This document shows positions 34,381 to 39,994 of a stretch of DNA of 39,994 nucleotides, in pieces. This stretch comes from an uncultured SAR86 cluster bacterium (GTDB lineage Bacteria > Pseudomonadota > Gammaproteobacteria > Magnimaribacterales > D2472). Position 1 is the stretch's first letter. Each line of letters starts with the position of its first letter. Where the stretch lies: contig CABYNW010000010.1 of the NCBI GenBank assembly GCA_902520495.1, positions 1-39,994 on the forward strand, written 5' to 3'. The notes under the pieces were generated by a model, which ran no database searches, was not told the origin of the DNA, and saw only the letters and a list, made by a program, of their open reading frames with translations. The position numbers were made by a program, and so were the translations under genes.

Positions 34381-34413
34381 CAAAATTTTTGATATAACGG
34401 GAGAAATAAACTT

Positions 34414-35634
34414 ATGATGCCTGAATTAAGACCTGAAGCAATTTCATTAGTTGAAAAAGTAAAAAATTTTATAGAAGAGGAAGTAAAGCCTAAAGAGCAT
34501 GTATTCCATGATCAAATTAAAGAAGGCAAAGAAAGATGGAATAGTTATCCCGCAGTAATAGATGAATTAAAAGATAAGGCTAGAGCAGCAGGGTTATGGA
34601 ATTTATTTTTACCGGAAAGTGAATTTGGGGCAGGGCTGTCAAATTATGAATATGCTCATCTCGCAGAAGAAATGGGTAAGTCACATGTCGCATCAGAGGC
34701 TATGAATTGTAGTGCTCCAGATACAGGAAATATGGAAGTTATTGCAAGATATGGTAATGAACAACATCAAAAAGAGTGGTTGCAACCATTGTTAGATGGA
34801 AAAATTAGATCAGCCTTTGGAATGACAGAGCCTGGGACAGCATCATCAGATGCTACTAACATGCAAGCGACAGCAGTCCTAGATGGAGATGAGTACGTTA
34901 TTAATGGTGAAAAATGGTGGACTTCTGGAGCTGGTGACCCAAGATGTAAAATTCTAATATTTATGTGTGTTACAAACCCAGACAATCCAAGACATCAAAG
35001 ACATTCTATGATACTCGTCCCAATGGAAACCGAAGGAGTAGAAATAGTAAAAATGATGCATGTATTTGGCTATGATGACGCTCCTCATGGTCATGCTCAT
35101 ATGAAATTTACTAACGTTAGAGTACCAAAAGAAAACCTTTTACTTGGAGAAGGAAGAGGTTTTGAAATTGCTCAAGGAAGATTAGGGCCTGGTAGAATTC
35201 ATCATTGCATGAGGGCTATTGGTGCTGGCGAGGTTGCCTTAGAGTTAATGTGTAAAAGAGGTATTGACCCGAATAAAATAGCTTTTGGAAAGAATCTTGC
35301 ACGACTAGGTGCAAATTTTGATTATATTGCTGAATCAAGAATAGAACTCAATGCGGCAAGATTTTTAACTTTAGATGCTGCTGTAAAAATGGATACTGTA
35401 GGAAACAAAATTGCAGCTAGTGAAATAGCTCAAATCAAAGTTTATGCACCTAATGTAGCCCTTAAAATAATTGATAGAGCTATACAAATTCATGGAGGAG
35501 AAGGCGTATCACAATTAACACCGCTTGCTTCTATGTATGCTCACATGAGAACATTAAGACTTGCAGACGGACCTGATGAAGTTCATAGAAGGGCTGTTGC
35601 AAGACATGAATTAGGCAAATATATTGTTGAATAA
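34414..35634 (+). CDS. Acyl-CoA dehydrogenase (ACAD10/11-like)
   Basis: A 406-residue acyl-CoA dehydrogenase. Motifs: [15 protein letters not shown] (FAD/substrate), [30 protein letters not shown] and a C-terminal [10 protein letters not shown]. In this subgroup the position of the canonical catalytic Glu (YEGT) is Asp (ADGP), as seen in ACAD10/11-type enzymes. Starts at ATG 34414 with GGGAG ten bases upstream. It is divergent from the LysR gene and is probably its target. The last codons overlap the ExoI start. Its substrate may differ from that of the pair at 19213-21556. Confidence 0.92.
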   Translation: MMPELRPEAISLVEKVKNFIEEEVKPKEHVFHDQIKEGKERWNSYPAVIDELKDKARAAGLWNLFLPESEFGAGLSNYEYAHLAEEMGKSHVASEAMNCSAPDTGNMEVIARYGNEQHQKEWLQPLLDGKIRSAFGMTEPGTASSDATNMQATAVLDGDEYVINGEKWWTSGAGDPRCKILIFMCVTNPDNPRHQRHSMILVPMETEGVEIVKMMHVFGYDDAPHGHAHMKFTNVRVPKENLLLGEGRGFEIAQGRLGPGRIHHCMRAIGAGEVALELMCKRGIDPNKIAFGKNLARLGANFDYIAESRIELNAARFLTLDAAVKMDTVGNKIAASEIAQIKVYAPNVALKIIDRAIQIHGGEGVSQLTPLASMYAHMRTLRLADGPDEVHRRAVARHELGKYIVE

Positions 35635-37033
35635 ATTGCCTAATAATTTAGTCTTCTACGATACTGAAACAACCGGGATTCACAAAGATTTCAGTCAAAT
35701 CATCCAATGTGGATCAATTCTCACTGATAACTTATTAAATATAAAGGATCAACAGAATATTAGTAGCGCACCATTGCCATGGATAATTCCTCAACCCAAA
35801 GCAATGCTTACAAATAAAAAAATTAATTCATTTAAATCTAATGTTTCGCATTATCAGATGATGAAAGATATCCAACATCAATGGAAAAATTGGAGCGCCG
35901 ATGTCCCAGCTATTTTTATTACTTATAACGGTCATAAGTTTGATGAAGAGTTAATAAGAAGACAGTTTTGGTGTAATTTACTAGAACCTTATGTAACTAA
36001 TACAAATCAAAATGGAAGACTTGATGTGATGCTAATGATACACAACATAGCTTCTTTTTTTTCTGATGAGATCTCTATTCCACTCTTTGAGGAGGGACCA
36101 ACCTTAAGCATTAAACTTGAACACTTAGCAGATGAACATGGGATAGATGTAACTGATGCGCATGATGCAATATCTGATTGCAAGTTCATGATTGGATTGT
36201 GTAAAGTGATTAAAGAAAAGATTCCAGAAGTATTTGAATCATTTTTAAATATTTCTACTAAACAAGGAATAAAAAATCTCATTTATTCAAATGAATTTCT
36301 TGCACTTGGTGAAGTATTCAGAAGACATTCTTTTAAATATCCAGTTGTTTTTTGCGGTGCTGATAATTCAAGACCAAATGATATTTGTTTTTTTGATTTA
36401 AGCTTTGATCCTGAAGAGATTATTAACTTAGACCTCTCTGAAATAAATAGTATGATTCAGTCTGGTGGAAGAGATTTACCAATAAAGAAATATAAGATAA
36501 ACAAAACCATACCAGTTTGCCCAAGCTCTCTTTTATCAAAAACTGATCACTTTGACATTGATCATAAAGAGCTTCAAAGAAGAGCAGATATTATTTCTTC
36601 TAATAAAGATTTTCAAACAAAAGTATCACAGGCAATGCAAGATCGGATGATAGATTTTCCTGAGCCAAGTCATATTGAAGGAACAATATATTCAGGAGGC
36701 TTTCCTTCATATAAGGATAAGGATTTAATGTTGGAGTTTCACCAATCAGATAACTTAGAACATCTTGTAAAAATTTCAAGAAATTTTGAAGATGAGCGAT
36801 TCAGGTTATTCGCAGAAAGAATAATATGTACACAATTTGATGGAGACATACCTGATGATATTAAAAAAAGATATGACGATTTGATTCATGAGAGGACTTC
36901 GACTGAGGGCGGATGGGGATCAGTTGCAAAAACTTTACAAGAGATTGATAAACTTATAGATGAAAAAGAAAATAAAGAAGATAAAAAAATCCTAGCAGCC
37001 ACTAGAGAACATATTTCTTCAATGATTAAATAA
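35624..37033 (+). CDS. sbcB: Exodeoxyribonuclease I
   Basis: A 469-residue DEDDh exonuclease, close to the 475 of E. coli ExoI. Exo I motif: YDTETTG (residues 12-18) with the metal Asp and Glu; Exo [13 protein letters not shown] region; Exo [12 protein letters not shown]. The rest follows the ExoI family (SH3-like and C-terminal helical domains). It degrades single-stranded DNA 3' to 5' and acts in mismatch repair and recombination. The start is TTG at 35624 (or the next TTG at 35627), in the end of the preceding gene, with no strong Shine-Dalgarno; no ATG is near the N-terminus. Its expression may be coupled to the dehydrogenase gene. Confidence 0.9.
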   Translation: MLNKLPNNLVFYDTETTGIHKDFSQIIQCGSILTDNLLNIKDQQNISSAPLPWIIPQPKAMLTNKKINSFKSNVSHYQMMKDIQHQWKNWSADVPAIFITYNGHKFDEELIRRQFWCNLLEPYVTNTNQNGRLDVMLMIHNIASFFSDEISIPLFEEGPTLSIKLEHLADEHGIDVTDAHDAISDCKFMIGLCKVIKEKIPEVFESFLNISTKQGIKNLIYSNEFLALGEVFRRHSFKYPVVFCGADNSRPNDICFFDLSFDPEEIINLDLSEINSMIQSGGRDLPIKKYKINKTIPVCPSSLLSKTDHFDIDHKELQRRADIISSNKDFQTKVSQAMQDRMIDFPEPSHIEGTIYSGGFPSYKDKDLMLEFHQSDNLEHLVKISRNFEDERFRLFAERIICTQFDGDIPDDIKKRYDDLIHERTSTEGGWGSVAKTLQEIDKLIDEKENKEDKKILAATREHISSMIK

Positions 37034-37040
37034 GCTTAGA

Positions 37041-37117
37041 TGGTGGGCGAGGAGAGATTCGAACTCCCGACTTCCTGCGTGTCGAGCAGACACTCTAACC
37101 AGCTGAGTTACTCGCCC
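37041..37117 (-). tRNA. tRNA-Val (anticodon GAC) with C33
   Basis: A 77-base tRNA with encoded CCA. Acceptor GGGCGAG/CTCGCCC, D arm ACTC-AGCTGGTTA-GAGT, anticodon arm TCTGC-TCGACAC-GCAGG, variable loop AAGTC, T arm GGGAG-TTCGAAT-CTCTC, discriminator A. The loop TCGACAC gives anticodon GAC, which reads valine codons GUC and GUU. The base before the anticodon is C, where nearly all tRNAs have U33. All stems pair, so the gene looks intact. It lies in the gap between ExoI and the minus-strand small membrane protein gene. Confidence 0.9.
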
Positions 37118-37165
37118 TAATTCAGGGCTAATTTTACACAAAAGTAATAAAGAAGTACTAAATTA

Positions 37166-37357
37166 TTAGGAGTTTAAATAAGTAAAGTTTATGGTAAAAA
37201 ATGCTAAAAACATAAATCCGAAAACACAGATTTGAATTATAGATGCCCAAAAAATTTGTTTCATAGGATGAATATTAACTAATTTATCTATCATCGATTC
37301 ATTAGGAGCGAGATTGACCGCCTGTAAAATTCTTTTTTGGGTTAAACTATTTTTCAT
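37166..37357 (-). CDS. Small membrane protein after pseudoazurin
   Basis: A 63-residue protein with a basic N-terminal half (KNSLTQKRILQAVN) and one membrane segment (about residues 36-60). No family recognised. The start ATG at 37357 is one base after the pseudoazurin stop; a frame reaching 37378 would run inside that gene. The arrangement suggests the two are translated together. Confidence 0.5.
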   Translation of the reverse strand: MKNSLTQKRILQAVNLAPNESMIDKLVNIHPMKQIFWASIIQICVFGFMFLAFFTINFTYLNS

Positions 37358-37358
37358 C

Positions 37359-37814
37359 TCATTGAACTGATAATGCATTTAGATAATCATCAAGTCTGCC
37401 TTGGTTCATTACAAATTTTGATTTAAAAGTATTTGCAGCAGATTTGATATTGTTGATATTAGATCGACTATTACCAACTTGAATTACTCCAACCATGGCC
37501 ATCATAGAGTGGGGAGTGCACTGATATCCATAAATTCCAGGTATCTCAAAAGTTACGCTGATATCTCTACTTAAAGTTCCATCCCAAGAAGATGCACCTT
37601 CAGGAAGCATTCCAGGAATTGATGCTGAATTATGTGCTGCATCTGTGGCCTTGAATATAACTGTATCACCAGGATTAATTTTAAGAACAGCTGGCTCAAA
37701 AACCATAACACCAGTAGTACCTTGATTAAGCATTTTTACTTCATAAGTAATACCACTGACAATAAAATTTGATAAGAATAATGAATATGTAATTAAATAT
37801 TTGATCATGACCAT
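37359..37814 (-). CDS. Pseudoazurin (blue copper protein)
   Basis: A 151-residue periplasmic type 1 copper protein. Signal peptide about 1-22. Copper ligands: H61 (DAAHNS), C99, H102 and M107 in the C-x2-H-x4-M pattern (YQCTPHSMMAM), which fits pseudoazurin rather than azurin or plastocyanin. A helical tail of about 40 residues follows the copper site. Pseudoazurins carry electrons to nitrite or nitrous oxide reductases or to cytochrome c peroxidase and oxidases; none of these is in the window. It is the first gene of a two-gene unit. Confidence 0.9.
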   Translation of the reverse strand: MVMIKYLITYSLFLSNFIVSGITYEVKMLNQGTTGVMVFEPAVLKINPGDTVIFKATDAAHNSASIPGMLPEGASSWDGTLSRDISVTFEIPGIYGYQCTPHSMMAMVGVIQVGNSRSNINNIKSAANTFKSKFVMNQGRLDDYLNALSVQ

Positions 37815-37929
37815 TATTATAAATATTTATAATTAAATATCAATAAAACTTATATTAATATTTTATTGCTAATAAATATAAAATCTATATATTTAAAATA
37901 CATTTATTTTAATTTTTAGGATTTATTTT

Positions 37930-39135
37930 ATGAAACATGTACTCAACATGAATATTATTCTTTTAGTTTTAATTACATTAATTTTTTCAATCTCTATCTC
38001 GGCATCTTATTTCCCAGGCAAAAATACTTGGTTAAGCGTTTCACCAGAAGAAGAGGGAGTTTTACCCGAGAAGGTTAATAGGTTATTAGATCTATCATTT
38101 AGCGATGACGCAACTCAAGCGGTTGTAATTATAAAGAATGGAAAGATTATTTCTGAGAGATATGCTGAAGGTTATGATATTAGTTCACATGGAACCTCTT
38201 GGTCTATGGCTAAAAGTTATTATGCTGCTTTAATAGGCATTTCTCTTGATAGAGGAGAAATAGAAAGCCTTGATGATAAAGTATCAGATTATTTAGAATA
38301 TTTTAATGATGGAAGGTCCAAAATAACTATTAGAGATTTATTAGATATGTCTAGTGGTTTAAACTTCCCCAGTCACGAACATGAAAAAATGTTTTTTCAG
38401 CCCAATCATCTAGCATATGCAAAAAAAATTGGTGTTGAAAAGAATGCCGGTCTTAAATTTGAATATAACAATGTTAATTCAATGCTTTTAGGTGACATTT
38501 TATTTCAGGTAACTGGTAAAAAAGCTGATGTACTTTTTGAAGAAAGAATATTGCAAATTATTGGAATTGAAGATTACAAATTATGGAAAGATGAAAAAGG
38601 AAATGTAATGACATATTGTTGTGTTGATATGTCAGCTAGAGATTACTCAAAAATTGGTTTACTTTTTTCAAGAAATGGTAATTGGGATGACCAACAAATC
38701 ATTTCTAAAGAGTTTATCGATGAAACATTCCAGGTTGTTTGGGAAACTCCAAGTAGATTTACAGATTATAAAAGATATTATTCGCTTCATTGGTGGGTAT
38801 CAAAATATGATAATGAATCAAAAATTTTTAATACAAGCGGAAAATTTGGACAATATACATTTGTTGATAGAGAAAACGATATTGTAGTGACTAGAATATC
38901 TAAATATTCACAACAAGATTCAGGTTCAATTCAAAAATGGGGAATTATGAAATACTTGAGATGGGCTGGCATTGAAAACGCAATTGCTATAGGCAGAAAA
39001 CTTATTGAATCTGGTTCAATAGAGTCAGGCTCAGATGTTATAACCCCTTTTACTGAAGAAGAAGGCGAATCCTATGAATTTTATATTAAGTATCCTGAGA
39101 TAATTGATGCTATTGCTGACTTAAGTCGTGATTAA
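37930..39135 (+). CDS. SxxK serine hydrolase, class C beta-lactamase-like
   Basis: A 401-residue protein with an N-terminal signal peptide (about 1-26) and a beta-lactamase/transpeptidase-like fold. The nucleophile motif is S92-M-A-K95, the second motif is Y179-N-N181, and a later HWWVSK region precedes a third-motif-like TSGKFGQ. Members include EstB-type esterases, 6-aminohexanoate hydrolase and D-aminopeptidases, so a beta-lactamase role is not established. A gap of 115 bases with the pseudoazurin gene on the other side must hold its promoter. The end overlaps the small convergent gene by 26 bases. Confidence 0.88.
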   Translation: MKHVLNMNIILLVLITLIFSISISASYFPGKNTWLSVSPEEEGVLPEKVNRLLDLSFSDDATQAVVIIKNGKIISERYAEGYDISSHGTSWSMAKSYYAALIGISLDRGEIESLDDKVSDYLEYFNDGRSKITIRDLLDMSSGLNFPSHEHEKMFFQPNHLAYAKKIGVEKNAGLKFEYNNVNSMLLGDILFQVTGKKADVLFEERILQIIGIEDYKLWKDEKGNVMTYCCVDMSARDYSKIGLLFSRNGNWDDQQIISKEFIDETFQVVWETPSRFTDYKRYYSLHWWVSKYDNESKIFNTSGKFGQYTFVDRENDIVVTRISKYSQQDSGSIQKWGIMKYLRWAGIENAIAIGRKLIESGSIESGSDVITPFTEEEGESYEFYIKYPEIIDAIADLSRD

Positions 39136-39316
39136 TATCTAATTCTTTAGCTTTTTTTAAATAACTGCTCATATCTTTTTTCCACTCTTCAAGATAATAC
39201 CCATCATTACCATGTTTATTTAAATATCTTAAAAACACTCTACCATTTTCATCTTGGAAACCAGGTTCAAAAGGTTTACCTGTTCTTCTATTGGGTCTTT
39301 TAAATCGATTATCCAT
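39110..39316 (-). CDS. Small basic protein, unknown
   Basis: A 68-residue soluble protein with the charged core NRRTGKPFEPGFQDENG and an Arg-Tyr-rich helix (YYLEEWKKDMSSYLKKAKEL). I do not recognise a family with certainty. The ATG at 39316 overlaps the stop of the upstream permease gene (TAATG), a typical coupling arrangement. Its own 3' end overlaps the convergent serine hydrolase gene by 26 bases. Confidence 0.55.
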   Translation of the reverse strand: MDNRFKRPNRRTGKPFEPGFQDENGRVFLRYLNKHGNDGYYLEEWKKDMSSYLKKAKELDINHDLSQQ

Positions 39317-39994
39317 TAAGCCCAAACAAATAAAATCATTGGTATTGCAACTGCAATGATTAAGATTTCTAAGGGCAGTCCCATTCTCCAATAATCAGTA
39401 AATTTATAATTTCCAGGACCCATCACAACAGTGTTACATTGATGACCTATGGGAGTTAAGAAAGCGCAACTAGCTCCAACAGCAACTACCATTAGAAAAG
39501 CATTAACATCATAACCAAGACTTAGAGCAAGCTCATAAGATATGGGCGCCATAATTACTGCAGTGGCAGCATTATTTATAATATCTGAAACAGCCATAGT
39601 AATTATCAAAATAACTATTAAGATCCAGGCTTGACTTAGATTTTCTGCAATCGGCATTATATTTGAAACTAGTAAATCGGTTAGCCCAGTTGTTTGCATT
39701 GCAAAACCAATTGGTATCATAGCTGCAAGCATAATAACTATTGGCCATTCAATCGATCTGTAAAAGTTAGCATCTATAATCTTAATTCTTGCAAAACATA
39801 AAACGCATAACAAAAAGGCTATAGTTGGCGTTAAAATATTGAATGCAACAACTATTATTGAGCTTATAAACAAAATTAGACCTTTTAACAATCTACTCCG
39901 GCTAGATATAACTTCAATATCTCTTTCTCTTACAGGCATTAATCCTAAATGCTTAATTTTTTTAGAAACTTCTTCATCGTCAATATCTCTAACA
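39316..39994 (-). CDS. SLC13/DASS-type permease, C-terminal part
   Basis: The frame is open through the window edge, so the 5' part is missing; 225 residues are visible. The first stretch (VRDIDDEEVSKKIKHLG then MPVRERDIEV) looks like the end of a TrkA-C (RCK_C) domain, followed by about six membrane segments. The signature NNAATAVIMAPIS and the SLGYDVNAFLMVVAVGASCAFLTPIGHQCN stretch match the second half of SLC13-type Na+/dicarboxylate or sulfate permeases, which often carry TrkA-C domains between membrane halves. The substrate cannot be told. Confidence 0.85.
   Translation of the reverse strand, partial: VRDIDDEEVSKKIKHLGLMPVRERDIEVISSRSRLLKGLILFISSIIVVAFNILTPTIAFLLCVLCFARIKIIDANFYRSIEWPIVIMLAAMIPIGFAMQTTGLTDLLVSNIMPIAENLSQAWILIVILIITMAVSDIINNAATAVIMAPISYELALSLGYDVNAFLMVVAVGASCAFLTPIGHQCNTVVMGPGNYKFTDYWRMGLPLEILIIAVAIPMILFVWA

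Noticed and set aside
37930-39135. Beta-lactam resistance gene
   Set aside because: The SxxK and YxN motifs define a broad serine hydrolase family that includes esterases and amidases; nothing here shows beta-lactamase activity.
1-39994. CRISPR array, insertion sequence, prophage or toxin-antitoxin pair
   Set aside because: No regularly spaced repeats, transposase, integrase, phage structural genes or toxin-antitoxin motifs were seen; the T4-like ligase is alone in a housekeeping operon.

Overview
The window is a low-GC, very gene-dense bacterial chromosome segment. The gene set points to a Gammaproteobacterium: a smc-zipA-ligase gene order, a System I cytochrome c maturation operon, ZipA itself, an ExoI (SbcB) homologue and TonB-dependent uptake. 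Compact spacing, frequent 1-36 nt overlaps, TTG starts, acyl-CoA dehydrogenases, a cytochrome P450, a laminarinase-type GH16 and short streamlined proteins fit a marine oligotroph of the SAR86 kind. That assignment is an inference from style and content; no 16S gene is present.

Layout. 1-1304: tail of an endonuclease/exonuclease/phosphatase-family protein, facing a MerC-like/cupin gene pair. 1438-14091: a long same-strand block with metY (O-acetylhomoserine sulfhydrylase), an unknown gene, the full ccmABCDEFGHI set (including a 55-residue ccmD), then smc, zipA, an ATP-dependent DNA ligase and a lytic-transglycosylase-like lipoprotein. 14092-16953: a PreP-like M16C peptidase on the minus strand. 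16973-19211: a DUF4136-like lipoprotein and an alkylsulfatase-type metallo-beta-lactamase lipoprotein. 19213-21556: two acyl-CoA dehydrogenase genes that look like the halves of a heteromeric enzyme. 21625-22917: three small membrane proteins. 22964-29958: tRNA-Leu(UAG), a TonB-dependent receptor behind a leader with a terminator/antiterminator, a half-size propeller protein with a polyglycine tail, a P450, a GH16 glucanase and an MFS transporter. This resembles a small polysaccharide- or glycolipid-use locus and is bounded on one side by a tRNA 3'-end-like remnant. 29961-37033: thioredoxin-like protein, DUF4345-like protein, Na+/Ca2+ antiporter, SDR, an acidic unknown protein, a LysR regulator divergent from an acyl-CoA dehydrogenase, and exonuclease I. 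37041-39994: a tRNA-Val(GAC) with C at position 33, pseudoazurin and a small membrane protein, a SxxK serine hydrolase, a 68-residue unknown protein and a truncated SLC13-type permease.

The most unusual items are: (i) an ATP-dependent, T4-like DNA ligase sitting exactly where gammaproteobacteria carry the NAD-dependent ligA after smc-zipA; (ii) an SMC protein of only 732 residues with both ATPase halves intact but no hinge and short arms; (iii) a TonB-receptor leader that can fold into mutually exclusive terminator and antiterminator; (iv) a 22/25 match to the tRNA-Leu 3' end on the other side of the TonB gene; (v) a tRNA-Val with C33 instead of the near-universal U33. No CRISPR array, insertion sequence, rRNA or integrase was seen, and no gap longer than about 200 bases lacks a gene.
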